This document shows positions 1 through 5,799 of a stretch of 8,325 bases of DNA, in pieces (within the stretch, counting starts at the first letter, position 1; every line of letters begins with the position of its first letter). Source of the stretch: Bradyrhizobium sp. (lineage in GTDB: Bacteria; Pseudomonadota; Alphaproteobacteria; Rhizobiales; Xanthobacteraceae); NCBI GenBank assembly GCA_028290305.1, contig JAQGKC010000056.1:1-8325 (forward strand), read 5' to 3'. The translations under genes were made by a program, and so were the position numbers. Below the pieces are notes generated by a model. The model ran no database searches, was not told the DNA's origin, and worked only from the letters and a program-made list of their open reading frames with translations.

Positions 1-292
1 CTGCCGTCCAACCATTCAGCACGCCGGCGCCGAAGGCGCCATCGGCGCCGCCCCCCGACAATGCAAGATAGCTGAGAACGCCGGCTCGAGGATTGACATT
101 TGTCTTGAGAAACGTGGATGCAGGCTCGTCCGCATAACTGCGCAGTTCGCCGAGATTCAACACCGTCGAGGCTGCCGCGTCGGACGCTGTGTACGCTGTT
201 CGCGGCCGCGAACTGCAGCCGGCAAGAACGAACATGACGGCCAGAACGGCGAATGGTCGGACAAGCAACTGGCGAAAGGAACACCTGACCAT
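1..292 (-). CDS. Patatin-like phospholipase lipoprotein, N-terminal part (runs off left edge)
   Basis: Only the first 97 codons lie in the window. The start is the ATG at 292, preceded by a purine-rich GAGGCGGGAA stretch. Residues 1-26 form a lipoprotein signal peptide ending in the lipobox LAGC (Cys26), so the protein is expected to be lipid-anchored after export. Residues 78-90 hold the patatin glycine-rich oxyanion loop (LSGGGADGAFGAG). The catalytic Ser and Asp motifs would lie beyond the edge. Patatins are Ser-Asp lipid acyl hydrolases. The protein is clearly paralogous to the broken copy at 4433-5612: both share the lipobox, the YADEPASTFL segment and the glycine loop. It is divergent from the hydrolase at 494 across the palindrome at 330-350, so both are probably repressed from that site. 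The family call is firm. Whether the full gene is intact cannot be seen. Confidence 0.88.
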   Translation of the reverse strand, partial: MVRCSFRQLLVRPFAVLAVMFVLAGCSSRPRTAYTASDAAASTVLNLGELRSYADEPASTFLKTNVNPRAGVLSYLALSGGGADGAFGAGVLNGWTA

Positions 293-329
293 TTCCCGCC
301 TCTTGTCAGCCTTCCAAATTCGTGTTATT

Positions 330-350
330 TAAACGATACGGTATCGTTTA
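330..350. promoter_or_regulatory. TetR-type operator, site 1 (perfect palindrome)
   Basis: The core AAACGATAC-G-GTATCGTTT (331-349) is a perfect inverted repeat, extended to 10-nt arms by flanking T and A. It sits between the divergent patatin (start 292) and hydrolase (start 494) genes, where a bound repressor could block both. On the minus strand, a GACAAG box (plus 302-307) begins exactly 32 nt after the G of GTATCGTTT, the spacing seen at the other three sites. The presence of a TetR gene at 3647 with a near-identical site upstream makes it the likely binding protein. That link is inference. Confidence 0.85.
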
Positions 351-358
351 GAATTAGC

Positions 359-393
359 GGTATGAACGCTATTTGTAAAGTTGGTCTTAACGC
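359..393 (+). promoter_or_regulatory. Conserved leader block after operator 1
   Basis: This block starts 9 nt after the operator core and reads GGTATGAACGC...GTAAAG...GTCTTAA. It matches the block beside operator 3 (minus strand, 3578-3544) at 29 of 35 positions by hand alignment, and more loosely the block at 5832-5867. An ATG at 362 opens a frame reading MNAICKVGLNAR. It continues in frame into the hydrolase, but has no ribosome binding site in front. It may be a leader peptide, a 5' UTR element, or promoter sequence for the opposite strand. Confidence 0.55.
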
Positions 394-493
394 GCGGGTC
401 AGGCCCACCCGCCGCGGAACCGGCCATCGCCAGGCCGGGGCGGTTGCAACGCCCCGCACCCATCAATGCGAGCAGCCCAGGAGCAGGACCGCA

Positions 494-1087
494 ATGGCAG
501 ACAATCTTTCAATCGATCGCCGGACGAGCGCGCTGCTTGTCATGGATTTCCAGACGCTGATCGTCGACAACTATGCCGCCGGTGCGGAGGCGCTGCTCGA
601 TCGGACGGCGAAGCTGATCGCCGCGGCGCGCACAGCCGGGATGCGGGTGATCTATGTGGTCGTCGGATTCCGCCCCGGCTATCCGGAGGTCAGCGACCGA
701 AATGCGACGTTCAACGGGCTCAAGGCCTCGGGCGCATTCGCCGCGGGTGCCGAAAATGCGAAGATCCACCCCGCCGTCGCGCCGCTGGCCGAGGAAATCG
801 TCGTCACCAAGCATCGGGTGAGCGCCTTCGCCGGAACCGATCTCGACCTGATGCTGCGCGCCAACGGCATCGAGACCCTGATCCTGACGGGGATCGTCAC
901 CAGCGGCGTCGTACTCTCGACCCTGCGCCATGCCGCCGACGCGGACTACAGACTGCTGGTCGTCGGCGATTGCTGCTCTGACGGCGACGAGGAAACGCAT
1001 CGGGTGCTGCTGGAGAAGGTCTTTCCGCGGCAGGCCACCATCACGACGGCGGCGGGACTAGCGCAGGTCATCGGGGCCGGGCGGTAG
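494..1087 (+). CDS. Isochorismatase-fold hydrolase lacking the usual Cys nucleophile
   Basis: This is a 197-aa protein. I chose ATG 494 because GGAG (480-483) lies 10 nt upstream and the family's first strand (SALLVMDFQ) begins shortly after. The open frame extends back to ATG 362, but that part is low in family resemblance and overlaps the conserved leader. The fold is supported by the conserved Asp (D18 in VMDFQ), a Lys (K106 in VTKH), and the segment ILTGIVTSGVVLSTLRHAADADY. In cysteine hydrolases of this superfamily the loop reads roughly GxxTxxCV with a Cys nucleophile; here that position is Val139. The protein may thus act like the non-Cys isochorismatases, which use Asp, or may not be a hydrolase at all. 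The substrate is unknown. It lies downstream of operator 1 and divergent from the patatin gene. No strong terminator follows. Confidence 0.85.
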   Translation: MADNLSIDRRTSALLVMDFQTLIVDNYAAGAEALLDRTAKLIAAARTAGMRVIYVVVGFRPGYPEVSDRNATFNGLKASGAFAAGAENAKIHPAVAPLAEEIVVTKHRVSAFAGTDLDLMLRANGIETLILTGIVTSGVVLSTLRHAADADYRLLVVGDCCSDGDEETHRVLLEKVFPRQATITTAAGLAQVIGAGR

Positions 1088-1093
1088 ACGCCG

Positions 1094-1417
1094 TCACTGC
1101 TCCGTATCCATCGCACCGCGAGGCGCTCTCGCCTTCCTCGACGGAAAGATCGCGAGCCTGCTGGTTCCCCGAACACGACATCTTTCAGACCGGGCGCTGG
1201 CCTCGCCGTCCGTCGTTTCCTTCATGACATCCTCGAGAGACGGCGCGTCCCGCATTATACGTTTGAGGTGCTCCGGGCTCGACAGCGTTATTTTTGCTTT
1301 CTCGCGATCCCTGACACGACGCTCCGCCTCAATCGGGGCCTGCGTCCAGCCATGAGGCTGCGGCGCATGAGTTTGGCTGCGAACTACGCGGCGGGGGTGT
1401 TTATCCGTGACTCTCAA
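1094..1417 (-). CDS. Doubtful 107-aa hypothetical protein
   Basis: This open frame starts at TTG 1417 with GAGGAG (plus 1423-1428) 5 nt upstream, and begins 43 nt from operator 2 on the side opposite the 28-aa ORF. The product is basic and charged, with an internal stretch of alternating charge (residues 30-65) that could be helical. I recognise no family. It runs convergent to the hydrolase and ends 6 nt after that gene's stop codon. In favour are the ribosome binding site and placement beside an operator; against are the non-ATG start, lack of homology I can recognise, and high Arg content typical of spurious GC-rich frames. Confidence 0.3.
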   Translation of the reverse strand: MRVTDKHPRRVVRSQTHAPQPHGWTQAPIEAERRVRDREKAKITLSSPEHLKRIMRDAPSLEDVMKETTDGEASARSERCRVRGTSRLAIFPSRKARAPRGAMDTEQ

Positions 1418-1460
1418 GGCGTCTCCTCGAAAAAAACCGTATACCGGCTTGGCAGACCAG

Positions 1461-1479
1461 AAACTATACTGTATCGTTT
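1461..1479. promoter_or_regulatory. TetR-type operator, site 2
   Basis: The sequence AAACTATAC-T-GTATCGTTT differs from a perfect palindrome at one arm position (T for G). It is identical over all 19 nt to site 3. GACAAG at 1503-1508 begins 32 nt after the G at 1471. The perfect half-site faces the 28-aa ORF at 1540. On the other side the conserved leader block is not clearly kept, though CGGTAT and CTTGAGAG may be remnants. Confidence 0.8.
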
Positions 1480-1539
1480 ACATAGCAGGCGGTTGGTGCG
1501 CCGACAAGTAAGACGGCGCACGAAAAGGAGAGAACGAGA

Positions 1540-1626
1540 ATGACGCTCTTGGATGCCATGTATGCGGCCTGGATCGTCACCGTCGAGCCGACAAGTTCTG
1601 AAGCCACAGAATCCAGTGCGCGATAA
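1540..1626 (+). CDS. 28-aa small protein downstream of operator 2
   Basis: The peptide begins MTLLDAMYAAWIVTVEP and ends EATESSAR before a TAA stop. It has an excellent ribosome binding site (AAAAGGAGAG, 1523-1532) 7 nt before the ATG and lies about 60 nt after operator 2, so transcription and translation signals both look deliberate. A short hydrophobic patch (residues 7-15) is too short for a normal membrane helix. It could be a genuine small regulated peptide, a leader peptide for the NYN gene at 1706, or the start of a gene whose remainder was lost. I recognise no family. Confidence 0.45.
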   Translation: MTLLDAMYAAWIVTVEPTSSEATESSAR

Positions 1627-1705
1627 TGCGCCTCGTCGACCTACCGGTGTGCTGGCGTCGGCGCCGTTAAAGAAATTAGCTCAGAATTGAACGAACGAGC
1701 GACAA

Positions 1706-2338
1706 ATGACAGTTTCTTCAGCTAACAGAACGGCGCTCTTCATCGACGGGGCCAATCTTTATTCGACGGCCAAGGCGCTCGGCTTCGATATCGACTACAA
1801 GCGGCTTCTAAAGGAATTTCAAAGCCACGGCACGCTGATTCGCGCATTTTACTACACCGCGGTCACTGAAGATCAGGAGTTCTCGTCAGTTCGCCCGCTA
1901 CTCGATTGGCTCGATTACAACGGCTTCACCGTGGTTACCAAGCCTACCAAGGAATTTATCGACGCCAACGGCCACCGGAAGGTCAAGGGCAACATGGACA
2001 TCGAGCTTACAGTCGGTGCGATGGAGCTTGCTGACCGCGTCGATCACATCGTGCTTTTCTCCGGCGACGGAAATTTTCGCTCGCTGGTCGAATCCGTGCA
2101 GCGACGCGGTGTTCGCGTCACGGTGGTCTCCACCATTTCCAGCCAGCCTCCAATGCTTGCCGACGAACTTCGCCGCCAGGCGGACGTGTTCACCGATCTG
2201 ACGGACTTGCAGTCCAGAATCGGCCGCGATCCGCTCGAGCGCCCAACTCCTCGCGAAGCCAGTCCGCATTCAACGCATTACGTCCACCGGCGGACGCCTT
2301 TGAGAGGCGGCCAGGCGCCTGGGAACTTCAAGGGTTGA
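1706..2338 (+). CDS. LabA-like NYN domain protein with altered active site
   Basis: This 210-aa protein has an N-terminal NYN (PIN-like) nuclease domain of the LabA/DUF88 family over about residues 8-165, followed by a basic, disordered-looking tail. NYN domains are predicted metal-dependent RNases with several conserved acidic residues. Retained here are Asp14 (FIDGAN), Asp98 (KGNMDIEL) and Asp121 (FSGDG). Two positions that are usually Asp are replaced: Gly104 in LTVGAMELA (family usually VDAMELA) and Asn123 in SGDGNF (usually SGDGDF). The protein may therefore bind RNA without cleaving it, or be weakly active. The start ATG has only a weak upstream GAGCGA. The last 69 nt overlap the convergent gene at 2270-2770. 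It does not obviously belong to the TetR regulon, though operator 2 lies 226 nt upstream. Confidence 0.9.
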   Translation: MTVSSANRTALFIDGANLYSTAKALGFDIDYKRLLKEFQSHGTLIRAFYYTAVTEDQEFSSVRPLLDWLDYNGFTVVTKPTKEFIDANGHRKVKGNMDIELTVGAMELADRVDHIVLFSGDGNFRSLVESVQRRGVRVTVVSTISSQPPMLADELRRQADVFTDLTDLQSRIGRDPLERPTPREASPHSTHYVHRRTPLRGGQAPGNFKG

Positions 2339-2770
2339 CGGATTCCTAAACCCGGAGGTCTTCGCGGCAAGCTTCGTAAAACCGCGCAGCACGTCGACGT
2401 TGTCCTGCCTGTCCGCCTTATTACGAAAGTCCATACTCGGGCGGTCGTAAGTGTCGACGATGAGTCGCATGACCTCCTCTGCCTTCGAGATGACTTTAGC
2501 GGAAGCAAAGAGACGCAGCTTTCCGACAAGGGCGTATAGGTGGACAAACTTTGAGGGATCGTCAAACTCATGGGTCAGAGCATCCGAAAACAGTCTCGAA
2601 GCTTCCTCGATGAAATCACCGTATAGATGCTCGCGGCGACTCATCGCCTGAGCGAAGCGTTGAGCGCGCTCTTGCGCGTGCTGCGTAAGCCAAGTCGTCG
2701 CGAAGGATGCCACGGCACCCATTGCCGAGCCCGCGAGAGCCGCAATAGCTGACATATAAGCGTTGTTCAT
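2270..2770 (-). CDS. Membrane-anchored hypothetical protein (166 aa)
   Basis: The start at ATG 2770 is supported by GGGAGAGG just upstream. The frame is open to 3061, but that extension is rich in Arg, Ser and Cys and lacks a ribosome binding site, so I reject it. Residues 5-27 (YMSAIAALAGSAMGAVASFA and on) form one membrane helix. The remainder is charged and predicted helical: RREHLYGDFIEEASRLF, then VHLYALVGKLRLFASAKVI, resembling a widespread proteobacterial family of small uncharacterised proteins with one N-terminal helix and a cytoplasmic helical domain. The last 30 or so residues (after VLRGF) look unlike the usual acidic end of that family as I remember it, which may reflect a late frameshift. 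The gene overlaps the 3' end of the NYN gene tail to tail. Function is unknown. Confidence 0.75.
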   Translation of the reverse strand: MNNAYMSAIAALAGSAMGAVASFATTWLTQHAQERAQRFAQAMSRREHLYGDFIEEASRLFSDALTHEFDDPSKFVHLYALVGKLRLFASAKVISKAEEVMRLIVDTYDRPSMDFRNKADRQDNVDVLRGFTKLAAKTSGFRNPSTLEVPRRLAASQRRPPVDVMR

Positions 2771-3070
2771 TGCCTCTCCCGAATAGGTGGCGGCCGTTGG
2801 CCTATGGCGCGAGTCGAGACAGCGGCTGTCGAAAGCGCTGCAGCCCGGGTAGGCGCAGTCTGTTGCCAGACGTGCGATCGTCACCGCGCGCGAGCAGGAC
2901 ATCCCCCAGAGCCGCTGCTTCAGCTTGAAAAAGCCTCGAAAGGGCGCGGCCTGGAAGAGGCAGTCGTGATTGTTTGGCTTCGAGTTCCGGATCCAAGTCC
3001 TAATCTCGGTTGAAAAGCGTCCGCCGGATGCTGAAGTTCGCCGATTCGATGCGTGTCGCATTTTGTGTCG
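2771..3070. other. Intergenic stretch without supported gene
   Basis: Frames on both strands are open for 200-290 nt here, but they have no convincing start signals or recognisable domains and overlap one another. I see no operator of the type found elsewhere in the window and no clear terminator. It must contain the promoter of the 166-aa gene starting at 2770. Confidence 0.5.
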
Positions 3071-3184
3071 TCAAAAAAGGAGCAGGGCGAGAAGCGCCAG
3101 AGGCGTAGCCACAATGCCGAGGCCCAGAGCAAGAATGACCACCGCATAAAGCGCGGCGTGATCGGACATTGACCGATTGCGCAT
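3071..3184 (-). CDS. Small single-pass membrane protein (32 or 37 aa)
   Basis: From the ATG at 3169 the peptide has 32 residues: a short MSDHAALY head, a long hydrophobic helix (VVILALGLGIVATPLALLAL), and ends directly in LLLF before TGA. An in-frame ATG at 3184 adds MRNRS, giving a basic N-terminus that would favour insertion with the N-terminus in the cytoplasm. Neither start has a strong ribosome binding site; CGGAAAAAATTTGACC before 3184 is the better candidate. The continuous hydrophobicity and tidy ends argue for a real small membrane protein. Function unknown. Confidence 0.5.
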   Translation of the reverse strand: MRNRSMSDHAALYAVVILALGLGIVATPLALLALLLF

Positions 3185-3241
3185 GGTCAAATTTTTTCCG
3201 GGACTGTCCTTCGAGCGCATCACGTCCCCCCTGTGCAATCA

Positions 3242-3369
3242 GCGAGCGGCCGGCCCCGGGGACGGGACAAATCCCGCAGGCCAGCCGCTCCACGACGTCC
3301 CCGGCCTGAGGCTTGGGGCTTCGGGGTCCCAGGCCGGCCGTCGCTATCGCGAACCCTCAGGTTCCGCGA
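3242..3369. repeat. Nested inverted-repeat element, possibly structured RNA
   Basis: An outer pair of arms (3242-3255 with 3332-3344) gives 13 pairs with a single bulged G. It encloses a perfect 9-nt pair, CCGGGGACG (3256-3264) with CGTCCCCGG (3296-3304), directly stacked on it, and a smaller GGGA/TCCC hairpin (3265-3275 region). Next to it, TCGCGAACC-CTCA-GGTTCCGCGA (3347-3369) forms a second stem of 9 pairs with one bulged C. No U-tract follows either stem, so a simple terminator is unlikely. It could be a palindromic intergenic repeat or a folded 5' UTR of the small minus-strand gene at 3184. Confidence 0.45.
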
Positions 3370-3543
3370 TTCTTGTCCCCGGAAACGCGCCCTTTGTAAC
3401 TTTCAATCAGTGAGTTTCCGTGCGGCGGCTCAGTCGCTCCGTTGCGCACGACCCCTCGATTGAGCACCGATCCGCGAGGAATTCGTTTGCGGCGTTGCGG
3501 GACGCTGAAATTGGTCGCTTCCGCGGATGTCAGCAGTTCCCTT

Positions 3544-3578
3544 GCTTTAAGACTGGCTTTACCAAGAGCGTTCATACC
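3544..3578 (-). promoter_or_regulatory. Conserved leader block beside operator 3
   Basis: Read on the minus strand this matches the block after operator 1, with the same 12-nt gap between operator core and ATG (3575). The frame begins MNALGKASLKAR and stays open to 3357 (72 codons) without recognisable similarity after the first dozen residues and without a ribosome binding site. At operators 1 and 4 the block faces a target gene, but here no recognisable gene follows on that side, suggesting that a former divergent partner was lost. Confidence 0.5.
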
Positions 3579-3587
3579 GGTAGCCTA

Positions 3588-3606
3588 AAACTATACTGTA
3601 TCGTTT
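3588..3606. promoter_or_regulatory. TetR-type operator, site 3 (autoregulatory)
   Basis: AAACTATAC-T-GTATCGTTT, the same 19 nt as site 2. It ends 40 nt before the GTG start of the TetR gene, the normal place for autorepression. GACAAG begins at 3630, 32 nt after the G at 3598, and here forms part of the gene's ribosome binding site (GACAAGGAG). CATAAT immediately after the operator (3608-3613) could serve as a -10 element, though no convincing -35 accompanies it. Confidence 0.85.
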
Positions 3607-3646
3607 ACATAATCCAGCCCCACTGAACTGACAAGGAGAATTGTGG

Positions 3647-4327
3647 GTGACCAACAAAAGAATTGAGGCTCTCCCGCGGAACAACCGGCGGGGGAGCGGC
3701 GGCCGTCCCACCCGGGAGGAGGCCGTGCGGCGTGACGCGCGGTTGCTGGACGTTGCAACGACCCTGTTCATGGAGCGGGGTTTTGATGGCACGTCCATCG
3801 ACGCGGTCGCGGAGGCGGCCGGCGTAAGCAAGCCGACCGTCTATGCGCGCTACCACGACAAGCGGGATCTGTTCGCGGCCGTGCTGCGAGAAAGGATACG
3901 ACAGTGGCTTGCCCCGCTATCGGCGGCAGCCGAAACCCAGGCAACCGAGGCCAACCCCAAAAGCATCAAGAAGACTCTGCACGAGCTTAGCCGCCACATG
4001 CTCGCATACACGTTGGCGCCGGAGGCAGGTGCGCTGCAGCGGATCCTTTCGGCGCAGGCCGTCCAGTTTCCTGAATTGGCAAAACTTGCAAATGAGGAAG
4101 GTTGGTTGCGTGCGGTCCGGGCAGTGTCAAGTCTTCTGGGGCAGGCCGCCGCGCGCGGCCAGGTCAAGGTGGACGACCCGGAACTTACGGCTGACATGTT
4201 CCTCAATCTTGTGCTTGGGCATTGCAAACGTCTGGTCCTCTACGGCATCACGGCGGATCCAAAGACTGAGGAGCGGCATCGAAAGGCTGCCGTCGACTTT
4301 TTCCTGAACGGGGTTCGAACCAAATGA
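3647..4327 (+). CDS. TetR/AcrR-family transcriptional repressor
   Basis: This 226-aa protein has a typical TetR length. An upstream TTG (3641) is also in frame, but it lies only 2 nt after AAGGAG (3633-3638), while GTG 3647 has 8-nt spacing and aligns with an ATG in the related sequence at 5759. Residues 1-25 are a basic tail. The DNA-binding domain spans about 30-80, with the helix-turn-helix in TSIDAVAEAAGVSKPTVYARY (49-69), including the classic GVSKPTVY turn. Residues 90-226 form the helical ligand-binding and dimerisation domain; the ligand is unknown. Operator 3 lies directly upstream and three related sites are within 3.3 kb on the left and 1.5 kb on the right, so it probably regulates itself, the EmrAB pump, patatin and hydrolase. 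It is the only regulator gene in the window. Confidence 0.92.
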   Translation: MTNKRIEALPRNNRRGSGGRPTREEAVRRDARLLDVATTLFMERGFDGTSIDAVAEAAGVSKPTVYARYHDKRDLFAAVLRERIRQWLAPLSAAAETQATEANPKSIKKTLHELSRHMLAYTLAPEAGALQRILSAQAVQFPELAKLANEEGWLRAVRAVSSLLGQAAARGQVKVDDPELTADMFLNLVLGHCKRLVLYGITADPKTEERHRKAAVDFFLNGVRTK

Positions 4328-4335
4328 ACCCAACC

Positions 4336-4354
4336 TCAATCCGATAGGGATTGA
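4336..4354 (+). terminator. Weak hairpin after tetR
   Basis: TCAATCC-GATAG-GGATTGA forms a 7-bp stem with a 5-nt loop, starting 8 nt after the tetR stop. It is followed by TGGGCGG rather than a U-tract, so intrinsic termination would be poor. It may simply protect the tetR 3' end. Confidence 0.3.
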
Positions 4355-4432
4355 TGGGCGGTGTTGCCCGGGCTGCTGGGCCAACATTTTGCGTGCACGG
4401 AGTAGCTCAGACCGGAAGTCCCAGGAAACAGT

Positions 4433-5612
4433 ATGCGTCATTGCCGTCATCTTATCGATCGTCTGTCCTGCGCACTGGCGGCGCGGCTCGTTCTTGCGGG
4501 TTGCAGCTCTCTTCCACGAACCCCATACGCCGCAACGGATGCGGCATCCTCTCGGGTTTTGGACCTTAGCCAGTTGCGCAGGTATGCGGACGAGCCAGCA
4601 TCGACGTTTCTCAGACAGATGTGAGTTTTCGCGCGGGTCCTCTCACCTACCTTGCATTATCGGGTGGCGGCGCCGACGGCGCTTACGGTGTGCTGAACGG
4701 TTGGACAGCAGCAGGCACACGTCCGGCATTCTCAGTGGTTTCGGGTGTGAGCACCGGCGCTCTGATTGCGCCATTTGCATTTCTTGGCGCTGCCTACGAC
4801 GCGACGTTGCAGGAGGTATACACCAGTGGCATCGCTGAAAGCCTGCTCGACACGCCAAGCATCGTGCACGCTGTTTTCGGGTCTGGCCTGTTCGGAAATA
4901 CGCGTCTACGCGAGCTCGTTGCCCGCTACGTTGGCCAGGACATGCTCGCGGCGATCGCCGCCGAAAACACCAAGGGTCGAAAGCTTATCATCGTAACGAC
5001 CAATCTCGATACGCAACGCACGGTGATCTGGGACATGGGCCGTATCGCTGCGATCGGGTCACCCAGGCGTTGAGCTTGTTCCGGGATGTCATGGCGGCAT
5101 CCGCGAGTATCCCGGTGGTTTTCCCGCCGATGCTGATTGACGCAGAAGCGAATGGACATCTCTTCCAGGAAGTGCACGTGGATGGCGGCGTGACGGCGCC
5201 CGTCCTGACGTTGCCGGAAGCATTCCTGTTGCGAAACGGCGCGCTCGCACGAGGTCTGCGCATGAACATTTACATCCTGGTCAACAACAAGGTTGAACGA
5301 GATTTCCAACTGGTGCCGAACAGCACGATCGACATCGCCGCACGCGCTTCGGCCTCTGTCACGAAGACGCAAACCCGCTCCATCCTCTACGAGACTTATG
5401 ACTTCGCTCGCCGCAACAACCTCGGATTCAACCTGACCTACATTGGCCAGGATCTTCCGTCGTCCAGCTCATCCGGTTTCGAAACCAACTATATGCGTTC
5501 TCTCTACCAGTACGGATATGACAAGGCTAAAGCCGGTGCCTTCTGGGCGAAGGCGCCGCCATCGGATGATTTATTGCTGAGCGACTTTCGCTACCGAAGA
5601 CCCGCGATGTAG
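4433..5612 (+). pseudogene. Patatin-like phospholipase lipoprotein, broken by two frameshifts
   Basis: The reading frame starts at ATG 4433 with AGGAAAC 5 nt upstream and a lipobox (LAGC). It hits a stop at 4622-4624. Comparison with the paralogue at 1-292 places a 1-nt deletion near 4613 (CTCAG where the paralogue has CTCAAG). The patatin frame resumes from 4621 to 5073, then shifts again near 5061-5065; restoring one C in ACCCAGG gives the expected IGSPQALSLFRD. The third part runs 5070-5612. Motifs remain readable: glycine loop LSGGGADGAYG, nucleophile GVSTG (Ser), and the dyad Asp in VDGGVTAPV. Two residues (6 nt, after 4689) are also missing from the glycine loop relative to the paralogue. 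Repaired, the product would be about 393 aa. Either a true pseudogene or two sequencing errors could explain this; both shifts are consistent with single-base loss in short A and C runs. Confidence 0.85.
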
Positions 5613-5759
5613 CTTGCCCTTGGGGTGAGGCGCACGTCCCGCTGCGCTCATTCGCACGCGATCATCGGGGCGCGAGTGGCTTCGCTTCCAACGGATTGTC
5701 TGTTTCGGAACTCGGGCCGCCCGGCTCAGTCTCACAACGTCAATTTCAGGTTTTGTCAT
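5571..5759 (-). CDS. 62-aa ORF with a tetR-like translation start (probable relic)
   Basis: ATG 5759 has a near-ideal ribosome binding site, AAGGAGG, 7 nt upstream. The stretch from operator 4 to the start closely parallels the tetR start region: TTTACATAATC, then CTGGCAAGGAG versus CTGACAAGGAG, then GTGGATGAC versus GTGGGTGAC. The first residues, MTKPEIDVV, resemble MTNKRIEAL of the TetR protein, after which similarity is lost and the sequence becomes basic and overlaps the end of the patatin pseudogene. I recognise no domain. The simplest reading is a truncated relic of a second regulator gene, but a real small protein cannot be excluded. Confidence 0.35.
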   Translation of the reverse strand: MTKPEIDVVRLSRAARVPKQTIRWKRSHSRPDDRVRMSAAGRAPHPKGKLHRGSSVAKVAQQ

Positions 5760-5799
5760 CCACGTTCCTCCTTGCCAGCCCCCCGAAGTTAGATTATGT

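Noticed and set aside
362..493. N-terminal extension of the hydrolase from ATG 362
   Set aside because: No ribosome binding site before 362. The extension corresponds to the conserved leader plus a Pro/Arg-rich linker, and ATG 494 has GGAG upstream and fits the family start.
1118..1132. Hairpin GCGAG-GCGCT-CTCGC after the hydrolase as terminator
   Set aside because: Only 5 bp of stem and no U-tract; expected by chance in GC-rich DNA.
1268..1543. 91-aa plus-strand ORF
   Set aside because: It runs straight through operator 2 and the ribosome binding site of the 28-aa ORF, and is rich in Arg as expected of a chance frame.
2771..3061. N-terminal extension of the 166-aa minus-strand protein to 263 aa
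   Set aside because: The added 97 residues are compositionally odd and have no start signals; GGGAGAGG before ATG 2770 and the membrane helix just after it mark the real start.
4311..4425. tRNA-like pieces: GGTTCGAACC at the end of tetR and GGAGTAGCTCAG at about 4400
   Set aside because: They are in the wrong order (T-arm-like before D-arm-like), too far apart, and lack acceptor and anticodon stems.
4613..5073. Programmed frameshifting in the patatin gene
   Set aside because: Two separate shifts are needed, neither next to a recognisable slippery heptamer with downstream structure, and the paralogue lacks the first shift.
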